Part shown: one piece after another, positions 15,551 through 29,902 of the stretch
How the letters are laid out: the number at the start of each line of letters is the position of its first letter
How positions within the stretch are numbered: the first letter of the stretch is position 1
NCBI GenBank assembly: GCA_017500935.1
Contig: JAFVXW010000032.1
Span: 1 to 58,559, forward strand
Source: Lachnospiraceae bacterium
GTDB taxonomy: Bacteria > Bacillota > Clostridia > Lachnospirales > Lachnospiraceae
DNA: 58,559 bases
Reading direction: 5' to 3'
Made by a program: the position numbers and the translations under genes
The notes under the pieces: model-generated
Told to the model about the DNA's origin: nothing
Databases searched by the model: none
What the model saw: only the letters and a program-made list of their open reading frames with translations

Positions 15551-16198
15551 ATGAAATATACAACCGTTCTTTTTGATATGGATGGAACAATCCTGGATAC
15601 ACTGGATGATCTGACAGACTGTGTCAATTATACCATGAACGTAATGGGATGGCCGCTGAAAGAAAAGATGCAGATCCGTTCTTATCTTGGAAACGGTATC
15701 CGTCGTCTGATGGAACTGAGTGTTCCGGATGGAGTCGGTGAAGCTGATTTTGAAAAGGCTTTTGCAATTTTTAAGGAATATTATGATATACATAATCAGG
15801 ACAAGACCGCGCCCTATGCAGGTATTGTGGAAGTGATGGCACAATTAAAGGAACAGGGAATTAAAATGGCCATTGTATCCAACAAGGTGCAGAGTGCAGT
15901 GCTTGCCTTGCGGGATCAGTTTTTTCCTTATGTAGAGGTTGCTTTGGGCGATCTGCCGGGTATGGCAAGAAAACCGGAGCCGGATTCCTGCTATAAAGCA
16001 CTGGAACTGCTGGGCAGCACGAAACAGGAGGCTGTGTATGTGGGCGATTCCGAGGTGGACATGCTGACGGCAAAGAATGCAGGACTTGACTGCATTACCG
16101 TGCTTTGGGGATTTCGGGATAAGGATTATCTTGTGGAGAAAGGCGCAGCTGTGTTTGCGGAAACGGCGCAGGAACTGCTTGCTGAGATTTTGGGATAA
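15551..16198 (+). CDS. HAD-superfamily hydrolase, phosphoglycolate phosphatase-like
   Basis: A 215-residue HAD subfamily IA hydrolase. Motif I is FDMDGTILDT with the nucleophile and acid/base aspartates near residues 9 and 11, a helical cap follows (about residues 17-90), motif II is IVSNK, the motif III lysine lies in RKPEPD, and motif IV is VGDSEVDMLTAKNAG. Proteins of this type remove phosphate from phosphoglycolate and other small phosphoesters; the exact substrate is open. RBS: ATGGAGG. A long palindrome follows the gene. Confidence 0.88.
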   Translation: MKYTTVLFDMDGTILDTLDDLTDCVNYTMNVMGWPLKEKMQIRSYLGNGIRRLMELSVPDGVGEADFEKAFAIFKEYYDIHNQDKTAPYAGIVEVMAQLKEQGIKMAIVSNKVQSAVLALRDQFFPYVEVALGDLPGMARKPEPDSCYKALELLGSTKQEAVYVGDSEVDMLTAKNAGLDCITVLWGFRDKDYLVEKGAAVFAETAQELLAEILG

Positions 16199-16253
16199 AG
16201 AGATTTTCAAAATAGCGGGAATGAGATGTCCTGTTTGGGGCTTGAACGTAACA

Positions 16254-16294
16254 CGAGCATGCAAAATCTGGTATTTGCGGATTTTGCATGCTCG
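16254..16294. repeat. CATGCAAAATC palindrome between convergent genes
   Basis: CGAGCATGCAAAATC (16254-16268) and GATTTTGCATGCTCG (16280-16294) are perfect 15-base arms around an 11-base loop, followed by TTTT. It probably terminates the HAD gene. The arm shares GATTTTGCATGCTC with the tandem units of the array at 34.5 kb. Confidence 0.85.
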
Positions 16295-16318
16295 TTTTGG
16301 CGTTTTTAGTGTAAAACT

Positions 16319-18427
16319 TCAAATGCGGTATTTCAGATTCTTATCAAAGGACATTCTGAAATCAATCTCGGCAGCGGGCGGGCAGGTATCCCAGGCCTCG
16401 TCCAGAAGTGCCTGCATCGCGAAGGTGTCGGACAGAGAAATGCCGCGTTCCTTTGCCATGCGGCGTGCACAGAATTCAAACCAGATATCGGTCAGGGAAA
16501 CTTCGCCTTCGCGGATGTCATGGTGTTCCTGCGCAAAGAAAAGTTCCAGATAGTCAAGATGATCGAGCTTGACGGCTGCCTGTGCGGCGCTGATGCGGAT
16601 GCGGTCCACGTTGCGGCAGTTTAAGGGCAGTGCAGAGAAAATTTGCCATACTTTTTCCCATCTTGCCTGACTGCACAAAAAGATCAGGTACTCGGAAACC
16701 AGCGCAAAATCGTCGTAAACGCCGGGAAGTTTGAGGGCGCAGTCATAATAGTGCTCGGCGAGCGCGGTGTTGCCGCACTGTTTTTCCAAAAATGCCAGAT
16801 TGCGGTATGCCCATACATTGGGGGTCAGAGTCACGGATTCTGTCCAGGCCTTTCTGGCAGCTTCGGTCTGCTGAGTATCAGCTTCTTCGTTATAGGAACT
16901 GTTGGCGAGTCTGGTCAGATCGCTGTGTTCATAAACTGCAACGCCGTAATGGAGCAGGCTGTACCAGGTGCGGCCGTTTTCTTTTTTCAGAGAGGAAGAA
17001 AGAAGCGGGAACCATTTTTCACTGATCATGTAGGAATCCGGGATCACGCGCACATCTTCAGCGGGAAGGATGCCGGTTTTAAGCAGATTGTACCAGGGAT
17101 ATTCTGTTTTGCCGACAGAGGAAACCGGGAAATACATGGAGGCAGGAGCACAGGCTTTTCCAGTCTGTTCCATGCGCATGATTTCGAGAGCGCCGAAACC
17201 GGAGCCGTTATGGCAGAGGGCAGTGGGCGCAACCGGAAGATCAGCCAGTTTGCAGAGCTTGTCATTTAATGCAAGGATATCTTCGGTGGATAAAAAGCTG
17301 TTTAAACTGTCGTCAAAATAGGAACATGCCTGATGGAAATCCGGTGCAAAAAGTGCGTCGCGATCCAGTTTTATGCCGCCGAAACACTGGGTCCATTCAT
17401 AGGTGCTGTGGGCAGGCAGGATTTTGTCGTGCAGCTGGGAAGGCGCGATACCTGCCTGGATTTCTGCGTAATAGCCGGTGCCTGCGCCGTCTGAGAGAAA
17501 TTCCTGCCAATGGCGCCCGGCATGGTGATTGCCCCAGCCGAATAGTTTTTTATAAGAAAGCGGAGCGGTGGAACGTTCATAGAAAACAGTGCCGTTGGGA
17601 TAAGCGGCTGCCTCCCAGGTGCTTTCGTTTTCAAAGTTTTCCTGAATGAAGTAGTCAAAGCTGCGGGGCGCATTGGACGGATAGGAAAGATCCTTTCCGG
17701 GCATGGAATCGATATAGGGCAGCAGCTCATAGTCGCATTTGCCTTCGGTAAAGGACATGATCTTTTTACCGGAAGCAAGAATTCGTGTGGAACCGTCATC
17801 AGGAACAGCCACATTGCTCCACCAGTAGGTGGTGGTATCCTGGTCAAACGGATTGATCATGCGAACATGGGTGATCAGATAGGGGGTATCCTCGGGAAGA
17901 TGGAAGTCAACCTGCCAGAAGATACTCTTTAAACGTTCAAATTCATAAATACGCAGGAAATCATTGCCGTCATCATCCTGCAGAATCGCACTGAAAACAT
18001 TGTCGCAGGTGGTATAGCAATGGCCCAGATTGCCGATATTCCATTCAATGCCGCCGGAAAGCCAGGCATTGCGGATCGCCAGATTACCGGGCTGGATCAC
18101 GGGATTGGAAAAAAGCAGTTCTTCATTTTTATCCTTGTCAAACAAAGAATAGAGCCTGCCGCCGTATTCAGGAAGAAAGCGGGCAGTAAGGTGCTCATTT
18201 TCCAGAACAAAACTCTTTAATTTTAAGGGGAGACGTTTACGGGAGTAGCGATCCTGTGTCAGATAGGGCAGCACTTTGGTGTTGGTTCCCAGAGTGGTCT
18301 TTAAATGCTCCGGAAAACGGTCGCTGGTGACAGGTACGTCGGGTTTGCGGTTGCGAAACGCCGGAAGGGGATTGGTGCCTTCAAGCGGTGCGCCTTTGAT
18401 GGTGAAAATTTCAGTTCTGATCTTCAT
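16319..18427 (-). CDS. DUF5107-type protein with TPR-like C-terminus
   Basis: A 702-residue protein, no signal peptide. The N-terminal ~370 residues have the features of DUF5107: FLPEYGGRLYSLFDK, LAIRNAWLSGGIEWNIG, WGNHHAGRHWQEFLS and EWTQCFGG, a galactose-mutarotase-like sugar-binding fold. The C-terminal ~230 residues are helical and look like tetratricopeptide-type repeats (LTPNVWAYRNLAFLEKQCGN, ALAEHYYDCALKLPG). Such proteins occur in glycan-utilisation loci and may act on or bind carbohydrates; no reaction can be assigned here. Start 18427 follows GGGAGG. It is transcribed alone, divergently from the ferredoxin gene. Confidence 0.75.
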   Translation of the reverse strand: MKIRTEIFTIKGAPLEGTNPLPAFRNRKPDVPVTSDRFPEHLKTTLGTNTKVLPYLTQDRYSRKRLPLKLKSFVLENEHLTARFLPEYGGRLYSLFDKDKNEELLFSNPVIQPGNLAIRNAWLSGGIEWNIGNLGHCYTTCDNVFSAILQDDDGNDFLRIYEFERLKSIFWQVDFHLPEDTPYLITHVRMINPFDQDTTTYWWSNVAVPDDGSTRILASGKKIMSFTEGKCDYELLPYIDSMPGKDLSYPSNAPRSFDYFIQENFENESTWEAAAYPNGTVFYERSTAPLSYKKLFGWGNHHAGRHWQEFLSDGAGTGYYAEIQAGIAPSQLHDKILPAHSTYEWTQCFGGIKLDRDALFAPDFHQACSYFDDSLNSFLSTEDILALNDKLCKLADLPVAPTALCHNGSGFGALEIMRMEQTGKACAPASMYFPVSSVGKTEYPWYNLLKTGILPAEDVRVIPDSYMISEKWFPLLSSSLKKENGRTWYSLLHYGVAVYEHSDLTRLANSSYNEEADTQQTEAARKAWTESVTLTPNVWAYRNLAFLEKQCGNTALAEHYYDCALKLPGVYDDFALVSEYLIFLCSQARWEKVWQIFSALPLNCRNVDRIRISAAQAAVKLDHLDYLELFFAQEHHDIREGEVSLTDIWFEFCARRMAKERGISLSDTFAMQALLDEAWDTCPPAAEIDFRMSFDKNLKYRI

Positions 18428-18544
18428 GGAAACCTCCCGGAGAATTGTTCGCGTTTTTGAGACGGCAAAACAGTAGTTGTCGTACTTTCAGAGTAAACCA
18501 TTGAGTGGGACAAGTCAATCAATATGAAATTTTTAAAAAAGATA

Positions 18545-18573
18545 TTGCTGACGGAGGGAAAATCTACTATTCT
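18545..18573 (+). promoter_or_regulatory. Promoter candidate of the ferredoxin gene
   Basis: TTGCTG, 17-base spacer, TATTCT, about 30 bases before the ferredoxin start. Confidence 0.5.
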
Positions 18574-18605
18574 GATAGAAAGAATGTACAAAGGAGACAA
18601 TACAT

Positions 18606-18812
18606 ATGGCACCGGTAGCACCCGTAAGAGTAGCAAACGTAAATAAAGACAAGTGTGTCGGCTGCGGCGCATGCATGAAGGCGTGTACCAGAAATGCAGT
18701 GACAGTCTGGATGGGAAAATTTTCAGCAGTAAACGAAGCAGCCTGCATCGGCTGCGGCAGATGTACAAGAGTATGTCCCAGAGGATGTATCCAGTTAAAG
18801 GAAGTAAAATAA
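18606..18812 (+). CDS. Small 2[4Fe-4S] ferredoxin-like protein
   Basis: A 68-residue protein with two CxxCxxCxxxC clusters, CVGCGACMKAC and CIGCGRCTRVCP, in the spacing of bacterial 2[4Fe-4S] ferredoxins. It should carry electrons at low potential in the cytoplasm. The N-terminal MAPVAPVRVANVNKDK is about a dozen residues longer than in the smallest ferredoxins. RBS AAAGGAG precedes ATG 18606. It is monocistronic between two glycan-related operons and ends in a perfect terminator. Partner enzymes are not in the window; the rubrerythrins could accept electrons from it but nothing in the sequence shows this. Confidence 0.9.
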   Translation: MAPVAPVRVANVNKDKCVGCGACMKACTRNAVTVWMGKFSAVNEAACIGCGRCTRVCPRGCIQLKEVK

Positions 18813-18817
18813 AACGA

Positions 18818-18852
18818 ATCGGGCAGGAGAATTCTCCTGCCCGATGTTTTTT
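18818..18852. terminator. Perfect bidirectional terminator
   Basis: A 28-base palindrome with arms ATCGGGCAGGAGAA and TTCTCCTGCCCGAT followed by GTTTTTTT on the plus strand. It separates the ferredoxin gene from the convergent beta-galactosidase. A second small hairpin (ACGCACTCATGCGT) follows, which on the minus strand also precedes a T run and can serve the lacZ operon. Confidence 0.9.
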
Positions 18853-18880
18853 TACGCACTCATGCGTGATTTTTACAGCG

Positions 18881-24089
<5,209 letters not shown>

Positions 24090-24101
24090 AAGAAAATCCT
24101 C

Positions 24102-25289
24102 TTATTTACGGTGCGTTTTGTAATAGTGCAGGCCTTCCAGCAGTGCAACGATGTTTGCGGAAGAAACACCGGGAGCAAGGCTGGAGGAGCAGCCAAGAGT
24201 CAGCGCAGTATCGCCGTGAACGCTCACCAGATATTCCAGTTCTTTGCGCACATCGGCGGGAGTGCCAAAGGGCAGTGTCCTTGTCACGGACACACCGGCG
24301 ATCATAAAAAGGGGCTGTCCGTCATTGCCCCGCAGTTTGCACAGTTCTGCAAAGTCAACGCCGTCTTCGTACTGGAAGCCCTGAAAGCCTCTGACGCCCA
24401 CATCCAAAAGTCCGGGAACCATGGGCATGATATTGCCGTCGCAGTGCCAGATCAGGCGCACACCGCAATTTTTCAAAACCGGCTCCAGACTGCAGGCAAG
24501 CTGCGGAAACCAGATTTTTTCCAGACTCTTTAAGCTGACCAGTGTGGAGCGGGAGTCAGTCATATCGTGGTCGAGGCGGTAAAGTTTGGGCAGATCATAG
24601 CGGTTATAGGCTTCTGCCGCCGCCAGATTGTTTTTATAGGAAAGTTTGGCCTGCAGTTTGAAGTGCTGTTCGATCACATCTTCGTATAACTGGTAAGCAC
24701 AAAAGTAATTTTCATAGCCGTAGCGGTAATAATCAAGGATTGGAAAGGTGATGAAATCATAACCGGTCTTTAAAACATCCAGACCGATCTCATGCTGCTG
24801 GTTATACTCGCTCAGACCGATCTCGCGGACTCTTTTTTCATGGTCAAAATTGTCGATCTTACGCTGCAGACGCGGAAATTCCACTTTTTCCAGATGTTCC
24901 ACCACATCCTCGGGTTCCTTGATCTCCATGCCGTCCACGATGATCTTCGCATCGCCGGTGGTGGCATTGAAGCTGCCGCCCTCATAACCCTGGTCACGCA
25001 TGGAAAGCGGGTTGTCCGGAATCCACTGGTCGCAGAAATCACAGCCGATCTCGCGCTGCGCGCGGGCATATACGGCCACATGGTCGTTGACATAATCGGG
25101 ATTTTCCATACCGTTTCGGGCTGCCAGACGGTTTAACTGCGCATGTTCCATAATATTGGCACCGGGACAGGGATAGCCGTTTTCGTTATAGCCTGCGATG
25201 GCGGCGGTTATTTCGGTGTGACGTTTGTTCTGGGAAGAAAAAAGGTCACGGATCTGGGCATCGGTAATGTTGGGATGATCGTTTTGCAT
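24102..25289 (-). CDS. Uroporphyrinogen decarboxylase (URO-D) family protein
   Basis: A 395-residue TIM-barrel protein of the URO-D superfamily: LIWHCDGNIMPMVPGLLDVG, RGFQGFQYEDGVDFAEL and GCSSSLAPGVSSANIVALLE are typical of the divergent branch found in Lachnospiraceae sugar and methyl-transfer loci. No haem-biosynthesis gene is nearby. True HemE has a conserved N-terminal RxPxWxMRQAGR motif that I do not see, so decarboxylation of uroporphyrinogen is unlikely; corrinoid-linked methyl transfer or a sugar-related reaction is possible. Start ATG 25289 follows GGAGG. It is first in the operon with the GH20/84-like and lacZ genes. Confidence 0.75.
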   Translation of the reverse strand: MQNDHPNITDAQIRDLFSSQNKRHTEITAAIAGYNENGYPCPGANIMEHAQLNRLAARNGMENPDYVNDHVAVYARAQREIGCDFCDQWIPDNPLSMRDQGYEGGSFNATTGDAKIIVDGMEIKEPEDVVEHLEKVEFPRLQRKIDNFDHEKRVREIGLSEYNQQHEIGLDVLKTGYDFITFPILDYYRYGYENYFCAYQLYEDVIEQHFKLQAKLSYKNNLAAAEAYNRYDLPKLYRLDHDMTDSRSTLVSLKSLEKIWFPQLACSLEPVLKNCGVRLIWHCDGNIMPMVPGLLDVGVRGFQGFQYEDGVDFAELCKLRGNDGQPLFMIAGVSVTRTLPFGTPADVRKELEYLVSVHGDTALTLGCSSSLAPGVSSANIVALLEGLHYYKTHRK

Positions 25290-25309
25290 GGTTGTGTACC
25301 TCCGTTTTC

Positions 25310-25318
25310 ATTATACCA
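25310..25318 (-). promoter_or_regulatory. Extended -10 promoter of the URO-D/lacZ operon
   Basis: Minus strand TGGTATAAT: a perfect TATAAT with TGn extension, about 20 bases before the start. No clear -35 box. The region 25320-25405 must also hold the promoter of the divergent operon; I see only weak boxes (TATGAT, TAGAAT) there. Confidence 0.6.
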
Positions 25319-25411
25319 TTTGAGGGAAGAAAAAATAAGATATTTCTCCATTTTCACGCTGTATTATGATAGAATAGTAGCAACCTAAAAAGACAGCAGG
25401 AGGCGTTGGTT

Positions 25412-27571
25412 ATGGGTATGGTGGAATTAAAACAGGAAGGCAGTTTTTATGTATATGAAAATGTAAAGCTTACAGAAACATGCTGGTTAACGGTACGTTT
25501 TGCAGGCAAAGAAGGCTGTTCCATTGTCAATCTGGCGGCAGATACGCCGGAGAACATCATCCTGTCCTTTTCTGTGATCGACTGGATTGGATTTCCGGAA
25601 AAGAATATTGCGCATGTAACGATAGAAGGTATGGCAGGAGTGCATACGCTGTATTTTATCCCTCATGATGAGCAGCTGCAGATTTTATCTGCAGAGATCG
25701 GGGAAGAAAATCCTGTTGCAGAATATGTGCCGGTACCGGATGAAGCACTGATCGATATGGAGTCCTCACAGTGGGCGGCAGTGGATGAACTGGACAGAAA
25801 GGTGGCAGACGCAGAGGATGTGCGCGGCTATCGTTCTGACCGCAAGGTGGGTATTTTTTACTGGACCTGGAGATCCGGCGAATACGAGATGGAGCCGCTG
25901 AATCTGAGCAAAATGCTGCGGGAATATCCGGCTGCGGAATACAATGAAAATCACCCTGCATGGGGCGGAAAGGATATCAGAACCAGCACTTCCTGGAATG
26001 AGCCGCTGTATGGTTTTTACAGAAACAGCGATCCCTATATTATCCGCCGTCATGCGCAGCTTCTGGCAGATGCAGGCGTGGATATGGTAATGTTTGACTG
26101 CACCAACGGCAGTCTGGTCTGGAAAGAGTCCTATGAACCGCTGCTGGAAGGATTCAGGGCGGCGCGTGCAGACGGCATCAATGCTCCCAGGTTTGCATTT
26201 ATGATGAATTTTGGACCCTGCCAGACCACAGAGGAAATGCTGCGCGCAGTGTATCAGGAAATCTATAAGCCCGGCAGATACAGGGATCTTTGGTATCTGC
26301 ACGAAGGAAAACCTGTTGTGATGGCATATCCGGAATCCCTGCCGGAGACCGGAAGCTGTGAAAAAGATACCCGGCTTTTAAATGAGATCAGAGAGTTTTT
26401 TGCATTCAAGCCGGGACAGCCTTCCTATGGTTTTGGCCCGACACAGAGCCGGATGTGGGGCTGGCTGGAAAAATATCCGCAGCATAAATACGGCTGCAGA
26501 CCGGACGGAAGCTGTGAGATGATGACTGTCGGCGTAGCACAGAACTGTAATGACGAGCTTCTTTGTACCTATTTTAATAATACAAAAACATACGGAAGAA
26601 GCTATACCCATGCTTACGGACATAAGCTTTTGGATGAAACTTCCTATAAATATGGTTTTAACTTTGAGGAACAGTGGAACCGTGCCATTGACTGTGATCC
26701 GGAATTTGTTTTTGTCACCGGATGGAATGAATGGATCATGGGACGCTGGCATGAGCCCTGGGTAAAAGACCCCAACAGCACGCAGCTTGCTTTCGTGGAT
26801 CAGTTTGACTTGGAACACAGCCGCGATATCGAAATGGACCGTGACGGCATCCGTGACAATTATTATCTGCAGCTTTGCTCCAATATCCGCAGATTCAAAG
26901 GTGCAAAGCCCCGTGCGATCCCTTCTGCACCCAAAACGATTCAGAAGCTTGCAGATTTTGAGGATGTAACGCCGGTATACAGAAGTACGAAAGGCACCAC
27001 GATCCACAGAGATCATCCGGGCTTTGGCTCCACCCATTACACCAACTTTACCGGACGCAACAATATTGTGGCGGCAAAAGTGGCGCGGGATGACGAATAT
27101 CTCTATTTCATGGCTGAATGTGCAGAGGATATCACGCCCAAGACAGGTGACAATCACATGACCCTGTATGTGAATCTGACCTGCGACAGAAGCAGCGGCT
27201 GGGAAGGCTATGATTTGGCTGTGGGACGTACGGCAGCAGGATGCTGTCAGGCGGATGGCGCGTCAGGCTGCGCAGAAAATACCGGTAAAAATGTAGTGCC
27301 CGTGGAAATGTGGGGGCCTGTCGGCTTTGAAGTAAAAGGCTGTGCCGAATATGTACAGGAAGGCAGACAGATCATGTACAAGCTGCCCAGAGAATTTATG
27401 GGCGAATTGTTTGATCTTTACGGCGTGAAGTTTTTGAACTTTGAATTCAAATGGGCGGACAATGTAGGATGCGAAGATATCATCAACTTCTACTGTGACG
27501 GTGATGTGGCGCCTACAGGCCGTTTTAACTATGTATTCCGTGAGATGGGATATCCTCTGAAAGGAGAATAA
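25412..27571 (+). CDS. GH71/GH99-like glycoside hydrolase with C-terminal sugar-binding domain
   Basis: A 719-residue protein without signal peptide. Residues ~1-110 look like a beta-sandwich. The middle (~145-480) resembles GH71/GH99-type barrels: VGIFYWTWRSGEYE, IRRHAQLLADAGVDMVMFD, KPVVMAYPESLP and FVFVTGWNEWIMGRWHEP. In such proteins the WNEW motif lies at the end of the barrel and carries active-site carboxylates. The C-terminal ~190 residues (EYLYFMAECAEDITP, NHMTLYVNL) look like a CBM9-type binding domain. Endo-acting mannan or related activity is only a guess. Start 25412 follows GGAGG with eight bases. First of a three-gene operon. Confidence 0.55.
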   Translation: MGMVELKQEGSFYVYENVKLTETCWLTVRFAGKEGCSIVNLAADTPENIILSFSVIDWIGFPEKNIAHVTIEGMAGVHTLYFIPHDEQLQILSAEIGEENPVAEYVPVPDEALIDMESSQWAAVDELDRKVADAEDVRGYRSDRKVGIFYWTWRSGEYEMEPLNLSKMLREYPAAEYNENHPAWGGKDIRTSTSWNEPLYGFYRNSDPYIIRRHAQLLADAGVDMVMFDCTNGSLVWKESYEPLLEGFRAARADGINAPRFAFMMNFGPCQTTEEMLRAVYQEIYKPGRYRDLWYLHEGKPVVMAYPESLPETGSCEKDTRLLNEIREFFAFKPGQPSYGFGPTQSRMWGWLEKYPQHKYGCRPDGSCEMMTVGVAQNCNDELLCTYFNNTKTYGRSYTHAYGHKLLDETSYKYGFNFEEQWNRAIDCDPEFVFVTGWNEWIMGRWHEPWVKDPNSTQLAFVDQFDLEHSRDIEMDRDGIRDNYYLQLCSNIRRFKGAKPRAIPSAPKTIQKLADFEDVTPVYRSTKGTTIHRDHPGFGSTHYTNFTGRNNIVAAKVARDDEYLYFMAECAEDITPKTGDNHMTLYVNLTCDRSSGWEGYDLAVGRTAAGCCQADGASGCAENTGKNVVPVEMWGPVGFEVKGCAEYVQEGRQIMYKLPREFMGELFDLYGVKFLNFEFKWADNVGCEDIINFYCDGDVAPTGRFNYVFREMGYPLKGE

Positions 27572-27574
27572 AAG

Positions 27575-28651
27575 ATGAACAGAACAGATCACAATGTGAT
27601 ATCTTTTGGACCTGACAAAGTGTATACCCGTCATAGCGAAGGTGCGTTTTTAAGATTAAAAGACGGACAGATTCTGTTTGTATACAGCCGGTTCAGCGGT
27701 TCCTATGATGACGATGCACCATCTGATCTGGTGGCGATCCGGTCTGCAGATGAGGGAGAAACCTGGTCTGAGGCAGAATTGGTTATTCCGGCCTCTTTCT
27801 ATCAGACAAAAAATGTGATGAGCGTTTCTTTAATGCGCATGGCAAACGGTGATGTGGGGCTGTTTTATCTTGTGAAGCAGAATGCGACGGTCAATCGCGT
27901 TATGCTGTCCCGATCTGCCGATGAAGGGAAAAGTTTTTATAAACATGTGGAATGTTCCATGCCGGACCGCGCAGGATATTATGTACTGAATAATGACCGG
28001 GCAGAAAGGCTTGCCAATGGCAGGATCATACTGCCGCTGGCTTTTCACAGGGGAAATTTTGAGGACGGCGGCAGCAAGGGATATTTTGACGGCCGCGGAT
28101 TTACCTGTTTTTTATATTCCGATGATGATGGGGAAACATGGAAAGAGAGTGCAGATACGGCATACCCGCCGTTTGCGCATTCTGAGACCGGCCTGCAGGA
28201 ACCCGGCGTGATCGAAAAGAAAAACGGTGTGCTCTGGGCGTACAGCCGTACAGATCAGATGTATCAGTACGAATATTTTTCTCTGGACAACGGAGAACAC
28301 TGGACTCTTCCTCAGGCATCACGTTTTACATCGCCGGCATCGCCGATGAAAATTGCACGGAATCCGTATACACAGGATCTGGTTGCAATCTGGAATCCGA
28401 TTCCCAATTACAATGGCCGCCGGATTTTTCGTGCAGGGTGGGGAAGAACGCCGCTTGTATATGCTGTGAGTGCAGATGACGGTATGACATGGAGCGAATA
28501 TACACTGATAGAAGGCGAAGAAGAACACGGTTACTGTTATCCGGCAGCCTTTTTTACAAAGGATAATGCGATGCTGACAGGTTACTGCAGCGGCGGTCCC
28601 AAAGACGGAATCTGTCTGGCCCGCCTGACGATCCGGAAAGTATGGTTATAA
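27575..28651 (+). CDS. BNR-repeat sialidase-like protein
   Basis: A 358-residue six-bladed propeller candidate with four Asp-box repeats: SADEGETWS, SADEGKSFY, SDDDGETWK and SADDGMTWS. These occur in sialidases (GH33) and relatives. The N-terminal VYTRHSEGAFLRLKDGQILF and RLANGRIILPLAFHRG are typical of the intracellular sialidase-like branch. The FRIP motif of classical sialidases is not visible, so sialic acid as substrate is uncertain. It starts three bases after the previous stop, with AAAGGAG inside that gene's end, so the two are tightly coupled. Confidence 0.72.
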   Translation: MNRTDHNVISFGPDKVYTRHSEGAFLRLKDGQILFVYSRFSGSYDDDAPSDLVAIRSADEGETWSEAELVIPASFYQTKNVMSVSLMRMANGDVGLFYLVKQNATVNRVMLSRSADEGKSFYKHVECSMPDRAGYYVLNNDRAERLANGRIILPLAFHRGNFEDGGSKGYFDGRGFTCFLYSDDDGETWKESADTAYPPFAHSETGLQEPGVIEKKNGVLWAYSRTDQMYQYEYFSLDNGEHWTLPQASRFTSPASPMKIARNPYTQDLVAIWNPIPNYNGRRIFRAGWGRTPLVYAVSADDGMTWSEYTLIEGEEEHGYCYPAAFFTKDNAMLTGYCSGGPKDGICLARLTIRKVWL

Positions 28652-28664
28652 TAAGGAGGAAAAA

Positions 28665-29846
28665 ATGCACAACTTTGAATTTTATGCACCGACAAGAGTG
28701 ATTTTCGGCAAAGGTACCGAGATGCGTACCGGTGAACTGGTAAAAGAATATGGCGGCAGTAAGGTTTTGATTCATTACGGCGGACAGAGTGCTGTGCGCA
28801 GCGGTCTGCTCGACAGAGTAAAAGCTTCCCTAGAAGCGGCAGGAATCTCTTATGTGACACTGGGCGGTGTTGTGCCCAATCCCCATCTTTCCAAAGTAAG
28901 AGAAGGCATTGCGCTGGCAAAGGAAGCGGGTGTGGATTTTCTTTTGGCTGTGGGCGGCGGCAGCGTGATCGATTCGGCAAAAGCCATTGCCTATGCGCTG
29001 GCTGAGCCTGAGTATGATATCTGGGAGCTGTATGCACATACCAGAAAAGCAAAGAAATGTCTGCCGGTGGCTGCAGTGCTGACCATTGCGGCGGCAGGAA
29101 GCGAAATGAGCAATTCCAGCGTGATCACTAATGTGGAAACCGGCCAGAAGAGAGCCTACAACGATAATCTGGCACGCCCGAAATTTGCGATCATGAATCC
29201 CGAACTGACAGTGACTCTGCCGGATTATCAGACCCAGTCCGGCTGTGCGGATATTATGATGCATACTATGGAACGCTATTTTACAAACGGCGGCAATATG
29301 GAGCTGACCGATCAGCTGGCAGAAGGCGTCCTGCGCACCGTGATCAAAAATGCAAAAATTCTGCATGAACAGCCGGATAATTATGAGGCGCGGGCAGAGG
29401 TGATGTGGGCTGGCAGTCTGGCGCACAACGATCTGACCGGATGCGGCAACGCCGGCGGTGATTTTGCAACTCATATGCTGGAACATGAAATGGGCGGTAT
29501 GTTTGACGTGACCCACGGTGCAGGACTTGCGGCTATCTGGAGCAGCTGGGCAAGATATGTATACAAAAACTGTCTGCATCGTTTTGTGAGATATGCACTG
29601 AATGTTATGCAGGTGGAACCCGGAGCGACCGACGAAGAGACCGCACTTAAGGGTATTGAAGCGATGGAGGATTTTTACCGCAGTATCGGCATGCCTACTA
29701 ATATGAAAGAACTGGGTATTGCGCCTACAGAAGAACAGATTCTTGAGATGGCGGAAGGATGTTACCGTGCAGCAGGCGGTCCGAAAGGGTCTGCAAAACT
29801 TCTGCAGGTAGAAGATATGGCAGCGGTTTACCGTCTGGCAAGATGA
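28665..29846 (+). CDS. Iron-containing alcohol dehydrogenase (butanol dehydrogenase-like)
   Basis: A 393-residue group III alcohol dehydrogenase. Residues 1-185 form the nucleotide-binding part with VGGGSVIDSAKAIAYA. The metal site is formed by the Asp and His residues in SGCADIMMHTMERYF, HMLEHEMGG and VTHGAGLAA. It resembles NADPH-dependent butanol or lactaldehyde-type reductases. In this operon, after two glycan-active proteins, it may reduce a sugar-derived aldehyde such as lactaldehyde from fucose, or simply balance redox during fermentation. AAGGAGG precedes ATG 28665. Confidence 0.9.
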   Translation: MHNFEFYAPTRVIFGKGTEMRTGELVKEYGGSKVLIHYGGQSAVRSGLLDRVKASLEAAGISYVTLGGVVPNPHLSKVREGIALAKEAGVDFLLAVGGGSVIDSAKAIAYALAEPEYDIWELYAHTRKAKKCLPVAAVLTIAAAGSEMSNSSVITNVETGQKRAYNDNLARPKFAIMNPELTVTLPDYQTQSGCADIMMHTMERYFTNGGNMELTDQLAEGVLRTVIKNAKILHEQPDNYEARAEVMWAGSLAHNDLTGCGNAGGDFATHMLEHEMGGMFDVTHGAGLAAIWSSWARYVYKNCLHRFVRYALNVMQVEPGATDEETALKGIEAMEDFYRSIGMPTNMKELGIAPTEEQILEMAEGCYRAAGGPKGSAKLLQVEDMAAVYRLAR

Positions 29847-29902
29847 TGCCATACAGATGAAAAACAGATGCAGGATGAAAGAACCTGCCGGGGAGTTATT
29901 TT

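Noticed and set aside
24102-25289. Calling the URO-D protein HemE
   Set aside because: The N-terminal HemE motif is missing and the neighbours are glycosidases, not haem genes.
27575-28651. Firm call as an exo-alpha-sialidase
   Set aside because: Asp boxes are clear, but the FRIP arginine motif and full arginine triad cannot be shown by reading.
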